NCBI GenBank assembly: GCA_002426795.1
Contig: DINQ01000016.1
Coordinates: 265,477-329,476, forward strand
Source of the DNA: Bacteroidales bacterium UBA5536
GTDB lineage: Bacteria; Bacteroidota; Bacteroidia; Bacteroidales; F082
Reading direction: 5' to 3'
DNA: 64,000 bases
The notes beneath the pieces are model-generated. The model saw only the letters and a program-made list of their open reading frames with translations. It did no database searches and had not been told where the DNA came from. Of this stretch, positions 15,384-23,335 are shown piece after piece (the stretch's first letter is position 1; the number at the start of each line of letters is the position of its first letter). The position numbers and the translations under genes are program-made.

Positions 15384-16691
15384 TTAGTCATGACGCTGAG
15401 GTGTTCTGTTTTTGAGACCTGCAAAAGCCGCTCTCAGGTAAAGCAAATCAGCTTTGTTCGGAAGCAGCTGTGCCCAGCGTGTTGAGGTGTGTGCCGAGAA
15501 AACAATCCACTGATAACTTGAAGCGGCTGTGTAGGACAGCGAAGCGCTGATGCCAGCGCCTGCCAGTCCGAGCCACGGAATCAGACTGAAAGCAGTGGGA
15601 AGTGTTACGCCCAGCCCGATCAGAGAGGCATACAGATTATAGCGTGGCTTGCCCGTTCCGGAGAAATAATGGCTAAAGATGGTATTGGCAGCCAGCGCCA
15701 AAACACCAACAGCCAGACTCGCCACCACCAGTTTGATGTCGCCAAAATCTTTGGTGAAAATAAACTCGAAAAGACTTTTGGGCACAAGCAACAGCACCAG
15801 CAGTCCGATGGCGGTGATAGAAACCGAGAGTTTCAGCAGGGTCAGACTGAGTTTTGCCGCGTACGCATGGTCGTTGGTGCTGCTGATGCTCGAGAACTGC
15901 ACCAACGAGATGCTCTGTCCGATCAGCCGGAGGCCTTCGGTGATTTGAACGCCCGAAGTGTAAATCCCTACAGCCCCGATGCCTGTGTAGGCCTTGATGA
16001 TATAAAAGCTAAGGCGTTTATTCATCATATGTGCAATGCTCGACAGCTGTGTCATGCTGCCAAAATGAAACAATTGCCTGAAGGTCTCGGGCCAGGGCGT
16101 AAGCTTTTCGCCTTTCATCATAGGCAATACCAAAAACAGGCCGGCCAGTGCCGGAAGGCTGTACGAGGCATACAGCGCGAAAACAAAAGCATTGGCATCG
16201 CGAATCTGAAACACATACACCAGCAGGGCCATCACCACCAGCTGCAGGCTAAACTGCAGGACAAAAAGCTTGTTGAAAAGGTTGATCTGCCCTTTTCCGA
16301 GCAGTACATTCATATTGAAACTGTGGAAGCTGTTGATGAGCACAAGCGCGAGAATGTGTGAGCCGTAACCCTGTGGCACGATGCTTTGGTAGGCATCAGG
16401 AAAATAGGAGAGTCCCCAGAAAAGCAGGGCAAAAAAAGCAACTACCAGCACCGACCAGCTATACGAAACCAGCATCAGCGTAGGCAGTTTAGCGCGCGTG
16501 GCAAAATAAACCAGTCCGCTGCCCGCAAGCAATTCGACCACAAGCAACATGAGCGAAACATCGAGCAGGACGATGCCGGCCACTCCCCAGGCCTCCTTGC
16601 CAAGTTCATTGGTGGCAATCCACAACACCACCAGCGATGCGATGGCGTTGAGAATTCTGCTTCCGGAAGTGCCCAGTATTTTCTTGATCAT
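15384..16691 (-). CDS. Polysaccharide flippase (Wzx/MATE-like)
   Basis: A 435-residue multi-spanning membrane protein of the polysaccharide biosynthesis / oligosaccharide flippase type, with about 12 hydrophobic segments. Family traits include the early stretch SRILNAIASLVVLWIATNELGKEAWG and the centre FHFGSMTQLSSIAHMMNKRLSFYIIKAYTGIGAVGIYTSGVQI, the typical 'GxYxxaxxl' region. It would move lipid-linked glycan units across the inner membrane. It overlaps by 4 bases with the upstream gene (16688), so the two are one operon. It belongs with the nearby glycan genes up to 22,223. Confidence 0.88.
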   Translation of the reverse strand: MIKKILGTSGSRILNAIASLVVLWIATNELGKEAWGVAGIVLLDVSLMLLVVELLAGSGLVYFATRAKLPTLMLVSYSWSVLVVAFFALLFWGLSYFPDAYQSIVPQGYGSHILALVLINSFHSFNMNVLLGKGQINLFNKLFVLQFSLQLVVMALLVYVFQIRDANAFVFALYASYSLPALAGLFLVLPMMKGEKLTPWPETFRQLFHFGSMTQLSSIAHMMNKRLSFYIIKAYTGIGAVGIYTSGVQITEGLRLIGQSISLVQFSSISSTNDHAYAAKLSLTLLKLSVSITAIGLLVLLLVPKSLFEFIFTKDFGDIKLVVASLAVGVLALAANTIFSHYFSGTGKPRYNLYASLIGLGVTLPTAFSLIPWLGLAGAGISASLSYTAASSYQWIVFSAHTSTRWAQLLPNKADLLYLRAAFAGLKNRTPQRHD

Positions 16692-18379
16692 TGGTGTCGG
16701 GATTCAAATTTTTGCCGTAACTGCCGCCAAAAACCGGCAAAAGTGAACACAAAGCGTTTGCCATCGATCGCGGTAAAGCGATGATTACCGTTCAGGGTGT
16801 GCAAACCCTGGTTAAATGCGCGTGTATGTATTGGGTCGATGCGTTGGATCATTGTTTCTTCAAAGCGTTCTGGTGTCAATGTTGTGATTTCGTTCAATAC
16901 CACGGCTGTTCCATAGTGTGCGCCATTGTCCTGTGCCGGCCTGATCAGTTTGCCATCCAGCAAAAAGATGCTGCCAGCCATGCGCGCATTGCTAACGTCG
17001 GTTTTCACCGGATTGTTGTGGTGTGGCCGGTATGGACCAAAAGCCTGTTCTGCCCAATAGATGTACAAATGAACGCTGGGCATGTCTTTGGTGGTAAAAA
17101 ACAAATACCAAAGCCCATTGTGATGGTGCAATACGGGATCAACTGCATTTACATCGTCTAAAATACATTGGTGAAAAAGCAGTTTTTCAGTGGTTGGGTC
17201 AAAGCGATAAATATTGATTTTTCCAGCCTCAAAACACTCAGGGATGACATAAATATCTTCCTCCAGGGTAAAAACGAAAGGAAACGACAGGTGAAAATCT
17301 TCTGCCAGCAGCGGGTGATAGCGGTCGAAGTTTTCCTTTTCGCGGGCAAATAACAGTACCGCCTTGCCTTTTTTGTAATCGAACAGTTCGAAGAAAACAA
17401 ATTGTTCGCCAGCCACGGTTGCCAGAAAAGGATCGGCAAGGTAGGTGGAGGCCGAAGGTTTGCCAAACCATTTCACCTGCTTTTCTGCCTCATCCGGATG
17501 CCGGATGAAATTTTCGAGCGAACTTTCGATCAGGCCGATGTTCCAGTCTTCCTGCCGGAACAGGTCGTTGAGGTGAAACCGGATGCGGCGCCAGGCCATC
17601 CTGAACCAGAATGACAACATCTGGCTGTTGGTGGGAGGATGATAAATGGGTGCCTTCGAATTGGATTCAGTGCCCGCGAAGTCGGGCTTGTGCATCAATT
17701 GGTTGCAAACCTGAAGCGGCAGTCGCGCACTTTCGAAATACAGCTGGTCGAGGTGCGCCCTGTAGGCATGTTTGATGGTGCGGAAGCGCACTTTTTTCAA
17801 CACGATGCCTTTGTCGAGCATGTCGTTCAGGCGCTGCAAAATAACGCCATTGGTGTGCATTTGATGGTAAACCTCCCAGAAACCGGGCGGCCCGCCACGC
17901 ACCACTTCTTCGTCGTCGTGATGAAACGACCAAATGCCAAATCTGGCTACGGATAAAACTTCGCCCCGGATAATATTGAAGCCAAAACGAAGCATAAAAT
18001 CCAGCTGAAAAGATTGCATGCTTGCAACATCCTCTGAACTGAAATAGGAAGAGAAGCCCCGAACGGAAACTTTGCAGGCAAGCACTTTCGCATTTGCAGC
18101 AACATGGCTGATATCATCAGGTTTCTTGCTTTTCGGACGAAAGATAAAGCGGTTCCAAAGCCTGAATAACAGTCTTTTATAAGGATAGTGCAGGATCTTT
18201 TCTGAGAGTGGCAGCGCAGGCGATTCGGTGGCATTCAGTACAATCAGCTCAAGGCTGTGACCTGTTTCAATCAGCAAGCGGATGGCATTCGACTGCCATT
18301 GTTCGAGTTGAAGACTGTTGCACAAGATCCCAAAACGAAATTGTTGAGGCTGTGATGGTTCCGTTGATTTTTCTGCCAT
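16688..18379 (-). CDS. Formyltransferase-like / GH43-like beta-propeller fusion
   Basis: A 563-residue two-domain protein. Residues ~10-230 resemble the formyltransferase fold: SFHHDDEEVVRGGPPGFWEV with the family's His and Gly-Pro, then NDMLDKGIVL, the equivalent of the catalytic Asp loop. Residues ~260-560 resemble the five-bladed GH43-like N-terminal domain seen in glucosamine inositolphosphorylceramide transferase: TYLADPFL, FVFTLEEDIYVIPEC, and NAVDPVLHHHNGLWYLFFTT. I chose the start at 18379 because a TAnnTTTG box (18399-18406, minus) lies between it and the longer ATG at 18427. It overlaps the flippase gene and probably modifies or recognises a nucleotide-sugar or glycan unit; the substrate is not known. 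Confidence 0.78.
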   Translation of the reverse strand: MAEKSTEPSQPQQFRFGILCNSLQLEQWQSNAIRLLIETGHSLELIVLNATESPALPLSEKILHYPYKRLLFRLWNRFIFRPKSKKPDDISHVAANAKVLACKVSVRGFSSYFSSEDVASMQSFQLDFMLRFGFNIIRGEVLSVARFGIWSFHHDDEEVVRGGPPGFWEVYHQMHTNGVILQRLNDMLDKGIVLKKVRFRTIKHAYRAHLDQLYFESARLPLQVCNQLMHKPDFAGTESNSKAPIYHPPTNSQMLSFWFRMAWRRIRFHLNDLFRQEDWNIGLIESSLENFIRHPDEAEKQVKWFGKPSASTYLADPFLATVAGEQFVFFELFDYKKGKAVLLFAREKENFDRYHPLLAEDFHLSFPFVFTLEEDIYVIPECFEAGKINIYRFDPTTEKLLFHQCILDDVNAVDPVLHHHNGLWYLFFTTKDMPSVHLYIYWAEQAFGPYRPHHNNPVKTDVSNARMAGSIFLLDGKLIRPAQDNGAHYGTAVVLNEITTLTPERFEETMIQRIDPIHTRAFNQGLHTLNGNHRFTAIDGKRFVFTFAGFWRQLRQKFESRHQ

Positions 18380-18398
18380 AAAAGTTTGCAAAAGCAAA

Positions 18399-18406
18399 CA
18401 AATGTA
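18399..18406 (-). promoter_or_regulatory. -7 box deciding the start of the fusion gene
   Basis: Minus strand TACATTTG fits TAnnTTTG and lies 20 bases upstream of the start at 18379. It argues against the longer reading from 18427. Confidence 0.55.
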
Positions 18407-18477
18407 ACAATCTTTTTTGTTCGTCACATGAATCCGGCTGCTTCAATCTTCGTAAATTGCCGATTCAAACACTACTT

Positions 18478-20205
18478 ATGCCGGGCCTGTTGCTTGCCAA
18501 TTCATTTCCTCAAGAGCTTTTCGAAAAGCATGCTGCCAGCGTTTTGCACGACAAGCGATACCGCTTCGACCTGCGCCTCAGTTATCTGGATCTCCTGGTT
18601 GGCACAACGGGCTTTGAGGGCTATCCGACAGAGATGTACCGTTTTGGCGATTTTGACCTGCTGTTTGAGGGCATGGCATACCATCAGACCGTCACCCAAC
18701 GCGAAGCTGATTTCCGACAGTTTTTCGATGGAAACCAATTGTCGCTGAAGCGCGTCAAAGGCTGGATTGAACAGGCCGATGGTTCTTTTATCCTGCTGGC
18801 GATAAGTCGGTTGACACAGGAAGTGTATCTGTTTAACGACCCCTGGGGACGGCTGCCGGTTTATTACTGGACAAATGGCAGCAAGTTTGTTTTGTCGCGC
18901 GAAATAGCTTTCGTGCGCCTGATGAGTGAAAACACAGATTATTGCCAGTTTGGCGCAGCTGAAAACCTGTTGTTTGGTTTTTCGCTGGGTACCCGCACCA
19001 GCTGGAAAAACATCAGCAAGATCCCACCGGCATGCATGCTGAGGCTCGACCTAAAGACATCCAAATATACCCAAGAGGGAAATTACTTGGCGTTTGCGTC
19101 GAAGGCTTGTGTAAAAGCTGAGCCGGAAAAGCTCCTTCAACTGTTTACTACATCAGTGCAAAACCGCCTGCAACAGATGAAATCGCCTGTTTTGTCGCTC
19201 AGCGGAGGACTGGATTCGCGCCTAGTTGCTGCTGTAATGGCGAAGGAAAAGCTGGAAATACAAAACCTGACCTACACCCTCGACGATGAGGCCACAAGCA
19301 GAGACCAGCAATCGGTGGAAGCGATGGACGATCGGCTGGGACTTGCCGACCGGCACCAGTTTTACAAGCTTGCTTCAAGCGTTGATTTTAAAGACGTGTT
19401 GCAGCTGCTCATTGCCAAACAGGGACTGAACTATGCCGGCATGGCTTTTTTACTTCCCTTTTTGCGACATTTTGCAGCCAATAACTATTCGATGTTGACC
19501 GGCGATGGGGGTGACAAGCTACTTGCTGACCTCAGGCCACTGATTCCGCTCAAAAATGAGCAGCAAGTTTTGCAGTACATCCTTCGAAACCATACTATTA
19601 CACCTTTTCACTTGGTGTGCAAATGGCTGGGGATTTCAAAGCATGCGTTCGAAAATCACTTATTGGCTCACTTAAAAACTTACGAAGCTTTAAGTGCGGA
19701 TGTGTGTTACGAGCAGTTTTTGATGCGGGAGCGTGTTGTCAACTGGCTGTTAGAAGGGGAAGATCGCAACCGGATTTTTTGCTGGTCCGAAACCCCGTTT
19801 TACAACCCACTTTTTGCTGCAGAAGCCCTTTCAATCGCGATGGAGGCCAAGGCCAACGGACAGCTTTTTGCCGACTTGCTGGCGCTTCTGCCAGGCCATC
19901 TGCATCAGGTGGTTAACCCCAACTGGCAGCTTGCGCTTACTGAAAAGGCTGCCATCGAAAGACTATTTTTCCGGCAGCGCCTCAAGCAAAAATGGCCCAT
20001 CATACAAGCCATCACCTCGCTCAGAGCAACAAATGCCTGGGATACTTTTCCGCTCGGAAACCACATTTTAGAATCGCTGGGTGATGTTCAGGGTGAAATG
20101 GGTTTATCCATTGAAAAAGAAGAGCTTATGCGAATAAAAAATATGGATAGTTTATGGAATTTACTGGGGATGTTGTTGCTCAGGCATAATGTGGTGATCA
20201 AATGA
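18478..20205 (+). CDS. Asparagine synthase-like amidotransferase
   Basis: A 575-residue protein with the layout of asparagine synthetase B: an N-terminal Ntn-hydrolase-like half (RLPVYYWT then FVLSREIAFV, residues ~120-150) and a C-terminal synthetase domain with PP-loop SLSGGLDSR (about residues 240-248) and the later GDGGDKLLAD (about 342-351). The N-terminal Cys that acts as glutaminase nucleophile in class II amidotransferases is missing: the protein begins MPGLLLAN. It may therefore use free ammonia or another nucleophile, as in beta-lactam-synthetase-like relatives. In glycan clusters such proteins often amidate sugars or peptides. It is divergently placed from the fusion gene. The in-frame TTG at 18457 is less likely as start. 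Confidence 0.85.
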   Translation: MPGLLLANSFPQELFEKHAASVLHDKRYRFDLRLSYLDLLVGTTGFEGYPTEMYRFGDFDLLFEGMAYHQTVTQREADFRQFFDGNQLSLKRVKGWIEQADGSFILLAISRLTQEVYLFNDPWGRLPVYYWTNGSKFVLSREIAFVRLMSENTDYCQFGAAENLLFGFSLGTRTSWKNISKIPPACMLRLDLKTSKYTQEGNYLAFASKACVKAEPEKLLQLFTTSVQNRLQQMKSPVLSLSGGLDSRLVAAVMAKEKLEIQNLTYTLDDEATSRDQQSVEAMDDRLGLADRHQFYKLASSVDFKDVLQLLIAKQGLNYAGMAFLLPFLRHFAANNYSMLTGDGGDKLLADLRPLIPLKNEQQVLQYILRNHTITPFHLVCKWLGISKHAFENHLLAHLKTYEALSADVCYEQFLMRERVVNWLLEGEDRNRIFCWSETPFYNPLFAAEALSIAMEAKANGQLFADLLALLPGHLHQVVNPNWQLALTEKAAIERLFFRQRLKQKWPIIQAITSLRATNAWDTFPLGNHILESLGDVQGEMGLSIEKEELMRIKNMDSLWNLLGMLLLRHNVVIK

Positions 20206-20228
20206 AGCGGCTTTCGGGCAAACTGTTT

Positions 20229-20236
20229 TATCTTTG
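20229..20236 (+). promoter_or_regulatory. -7 box of the GT2 gene
   Basis: TATCTTTG, an exact TAnnTTTG match, ends 22 bases before the ATG at 20259, giving a short 5' leader. Confidence 0.6.
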
Positions 20237-20258
20237 ACAGCTCAATGATTCGTCTTGC

Positions 20259-22223
20259 ATGAAACTTTCGGTTATTATTGTCAATTATAATGTGGAGCAT
20301 TTCCTGGAACAATGCCTGTTTTCGGTGCGCAAAGCACTCAAACTGGTAGAGGGAGAGGTTTTTGTGGTCGACAATAATTCGGTGGATGGATCGCTGAAGA
20401 TGCTGCGCGAGAAGTTCCCGGAGGTCAAACTGATTGCCAACAAGCACAATCTGGGTTTTAGTCGTGCCAACAACCAGGCTATCAGGCAGTCGAAGGGCGA
20501 ATATGTGCTTTTGCTCAATCCGGATACGGTTGTCGAAGACGATACCTTCAGCAAGGTCATCGCCTTCATGGATGCCCATCCCGATGCCGGAGGCCTTGGC
20601 GTCAATATGGTGGACGGCAGGGGGAAATTCCTGCCCGAATCAAAAAGAGGATTGCCCACACCGCTGACTTCTTTTTACAAGATTTTTGGTCTTTCGAAGC
20701 TGTTTCCGCATTCGAAACGCTTTTCGCGTTACCACCTGGGTCATCTCGACCAATACGAAACCAATGAGGTGGATGTGCTGGCCGGCGCCTTTATGCTGAT
20801 CAGGCGAAAAGTACTGGACGAAATTGGCTTGCTCGACGAGGCTTTCTTTATGTATGGCGAAGACATCGACCTTTCGTACCGAATCACGCTTGCCGGTTAC
20901 AAAAACTACTATTTCCCCGAAACACGCATCATCCACTACAAGGGTGAGAGCACCAAGAAGAGCAGCGTGAATTATGTGTTTGTGTTTTACAACGCCATGA
21001 TCATTTTTGCGCGCAAGCATTTTAGCCAGAAAAGAGCCTCAACCTTTACTTTTCTCATCAATATTGCTATCTATTTCAGGGCGTTTCTGGCCATTGTTTC
21101 ACGCTTCATGCAAAAAGCAATCCTGCCGTTTTTAGATACCGTAATGGGTTTCGCCGGACTGTTGCTCATCAAGGAATACTGGGGTAGTTATACCATTTAT
21201 AAAGAAGGAGGCGCTTATCCCTGGCTGCTTGTTGCCGTTGTTTTACCCCTGTATCTATTGGTTTGGTTGCTGTCGGTTTTCCTGAGCGGTGGATACGACA
21301 AGCCCTACAATATTCCCAAATCGTTGAGAGGAATCGGCATCGGCAGTGTTTTTATCCTGGTGTTGTACGCTCTTTTGCCTGAAAGTCTGCGTTTTTCTCG
21401 CGCTTTGATTTTGTTTGGCGCCGTTTGGCTGGCGGTTGTGATGGCAGCCACCCGCTTTGTGGGTTACCTGTTCCACGCGGATGGTTTTCAGTTGGGAAGG
21501 GATATTTCGAAACGTTTCATTGTGATTGGATCAAAAGATGAAGCGCGACGTGTGGCTGATTTATTGAAGAGCACCGCCATCAAGCCCGAATTTGTGGGTT
21601 TGGTAGAGGTAAATGAACAACTCACGCTTCCTGACGATTTTATCGGTCATTTGCGACAAGTGCCTGATATCATGACGATTTATAAAATCAACGAAATCAT
21701 TTTCTGTTCGAAAGACATTCCGCACCAGCTCATCATCGATAAAATGGTGGAGTGGCACCACACCATGGTCGACTATAAAATTGCCCCCGAAGACAGCCTT
21801 TCGATCATTGGCAGCAATTCGATCAATACGCGAGGCGATTTGTATACCTTCGACATCAAAGCCATCGACAGCGTTGGAAACAGACGGAGCAAAAGACTTT
21901 TCGATTTCACAGCGGCTTTGTTTTCGCTGTTGCTGTTTCCGGTTTTGGCCTTTATCGTCGTTGCACCCCACCGATTCCTGAAAAATATCATACAGGTTTT
22001 GGTTGGCCATAAAAGCTGGGTGGGTTATTGTAAAACAGCCGAAGCTTCCGCTATGCGTTTGCCGCTCATCCGCGAAGGAGTGTTGAGTCCGGCCAGCGTG
22101 TTTCAATCTGAAAATATTGAAGCTGAGTTGATTAAACAGGTGAACATATTATATGCCCGCGACTACAATGTTTGGAAAGATGTGGCTATTTTCTTCAGAG
22201 CCTTCCGAAAACTTGGCAGTTAA
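20259..22223 (+). CDS. Family 2 glycosyltransferase, membrane-anchored, with extra C-terminal domain
   Basis: A 654-residue protein. Residues 1-260 are a GT2 (GT-A fold) domain of the rhamnosyl-transferase type: SVIIVNYN start, EVFVVDNNSVDGS, LLLNPDT with the DxD-like region, and the late GEDIDLSYR motif. The middle (about 280-410) has four to five membrane segments. Residues ~420-500 look like a Rossmann NAD-binding unit (RFIVIGSKDEARRVADLL), seen in many Bacteroidota GT2 proteins, followed by another hydrophobic segment. The enzyme probably adds a sugar to a lipid-linked glycan. It carries its own promoter. Confidence 0.88.
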   Translation: MKLSVIIVNYNVEHFLEQCLFSVRKALKLVEGEVFVVDNNSVDGSLKMLREKFPEVKLIANKHNLGFSRANNQAIRQSKGEYVLLLNPDTVVEDDTFSKVIAFMDAHPDAGGLGVNMVDGRGKFLPESKRGLPTPLTSFYKIFGLSKLFPHSKRFSRYHLGHLDQYETNEVDVLAGAFMLIRRKVLDEIGLLDEAFFMYGEDIDLSYRITLAGYKNYYFPETRIIHYKGESTKKSSVNYVFVFYNAMIIFARKHFSQKRASTFTFLINIAIYFRAFLAIVSRFMQKAILPFLDTVMGFAGLLLIKEYWGSYTIYKEGGAYPWLLVAVVLPLYLLVWLLSVFLSGGYDKPYNIPKSLRGIGIGSVFILVLYALLPESLRFSRALILFGAVWLAVVMAATRFVGYLFHADGFQLGRDISKRFIVIGSKDEARRVADLLKSTAIKPEFVGLVEVNEQLTLPDDFIGHLRQVPDIMTIYKINEIIFCSKDIPHQLIIDKMVEWHHTMVDYKIAPEDSLSIIGSNSINTRGDLYTFDIKAIDSVGNRRSKRLFDFTAALFSLLLFPVLAFIVVAPHRFLKNIIQVLVGHKSWVGYCKTAEASAMRLPLIREGVLSPASVFQSENIEAELIKQVNILYARDYNVWKDVAIFFRAFRKLGS

Positions 22224-22267
22224 ACAGGCAAAGCCGAATAAACTGCTGTTTGCATTCGTATTTTTCA

Positions 22268-22275
22268 TACTTTTG
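22268..22275 (+). promoter_or_regulatory. -7 box of nusB
   Basis: TACTTTTG matches TAnnTTTG and has an upstream TTTG at 22249-22252 (spacing 15, shorter than the usual ~19). It lies 41 bases before the nusB ATG and inside the longer alternative reading frame, which supports the start at 22316. Confidence 0.55.
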
Positions 22276-22315
22276 CACCCTCATTAGCAGTAAAAACATA
22301 GTTCCTTTCACTTTT

Positions 22316-23278
22316 ATGCTCAGCAGAAGACACCTCAGAGTCAAAGCGTTGCAAGCAATTTATGCGCATCTTCAATCGGGAAACACCAAACTCGATCAGG
22401 GTGAAAAACAATTGCTCCTTAGTATCAATAAACTTTTTGAGCTATTCGTCTGGCAACTCTCATTTTTAATTGAGTTGACCCGTTTTGCCGAAAACCGTAT
22501 CGAAGAAAACAAGAAAAAGCACTTCCCGACCGCCGAAGATTTGTCGCCAAACCTGCGTTTTGTGCAAAACCGCGTGTTGAGCACCATCAATGATAACCGC
22601 GACTTCAGACGATACGAAAACCTCTATAAAATCAACTGGTCGGGCGAACAGGAAATTTTCCGTAAGTTCTACAACGAACTGCGTGAAATGCCTGATTATG
22701 AAAAATATATGACTTCCGATGAGGATTCTTTCGAGCATGACAAAAAATTCTTGATTCAGCTCGTTGAGAAACATTTCGCAGACCTTGAATTGTTGCAGTC
22801 GTTCTATGAAGAGAAAAGCATCTTCTTTGTTGACGATTATCACCTGGTTTCGTACCTGCTGATCAAGTTTCTGAAAGGCCTGAATGAACGTTTCGATACC
22901 ACAAGCCCGATTCCGACCATTTTTAAGACCGATCAGGACGAGGACAATGAAGACCTTGATTTTGTGAAGCAACTTTTCCGGAAAACCATTCTCCACAGCG
23001 AAGAATACGGAAATATCATTTCGAATACCACTTCCAACTGGGAACAAGACCGCATTGCAGTGATGGATATGATCATCCTGAAAATGGCCCTGACCGAAAT
23101 TTTTGAGTTCAAGTCGATCCCGGTGAAGGTGACCATGAACGAATACATCGACATCTCCAAATATTTCAGCACACCCCGCAGCAAAGTCTTTGTGAATGGC
23201 GTGCTCGACAAACTGATACAGGGATTCAGGGCCGAGGGAAAAATCGTTAAAACAGGCCGTGGTCTGCTGGAGGATTAA
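22316..23278 (+). CDS. nusB: Transcription antitermination factor NusB
   Basis: A 320-residue NusB homologue. It starts MLSRRHLRVKALQAIYA, the usual first helix with the conserved Arg. The C-terminal part has DRIAVMDMIILKMALTEI and PVKVTMNEYIDISKYFSTPRSKVFVNGVLDKL, the NusB signature. Bacteroidota NusB proteins are about twice the length of the E. coli protein because of an inserted helical region, and this one fits. NusB binds boxA RNA with NusE for antitermination in rRNA operons. The start was chosen at 22316 because the promoter box lies upstream of it. Confidence 0.93.
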   Translation: MLSRRHLRVKALQAIYAHLQSGNTKLDQGEKQLLLSINKLFELFVWQLSFLIELTRFAENRIEENKKKHFPTAEDLSPNLRFVQNRVLSTINDNRDFRRYENLYKINWSGEQEIFRKFYNELREMPDYEKYMTSDEDSFEHDKKFLIQLVEKHFADLELLQSFYEEKSIFFVDDYHLVSYLLIKFLKGLNERFDTTSPIPTIFKTDQDEDNEDLDFVKQLFRKTILHSEEYGNIISNTTSNWEQDRIAVMDMIILKMALTEIFEFKSIPVKVTMNEYIDISKYFSTPRSKVFVNGVLDKLIQGFRAEGKIVKTGRGLLED

Positions 23279-23310
23279 CCACGACTGAACACAAAGTGCT
23301 TGAATTGTGT

Positions 23311-23318
23311 TAACTTTG
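23311..23318 (+). promoter_or_regulatory. -7 box of the secreted GH5-like gene
   Basis: TAACTTTG (TAnnTTTG) lies 18 bases before the ATG at 23336, giving a very short leader. Confidence 0.5.
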
Positions 23319-23335
23319 TTTGACACAATATTCTG

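Noticed and set aside
16386..16784. Plus-strand ORFs inside the flippase and fusion genes
   Set aside because: They are antisense shadows; the minus-strand proteins have clear family motifs, these have none.
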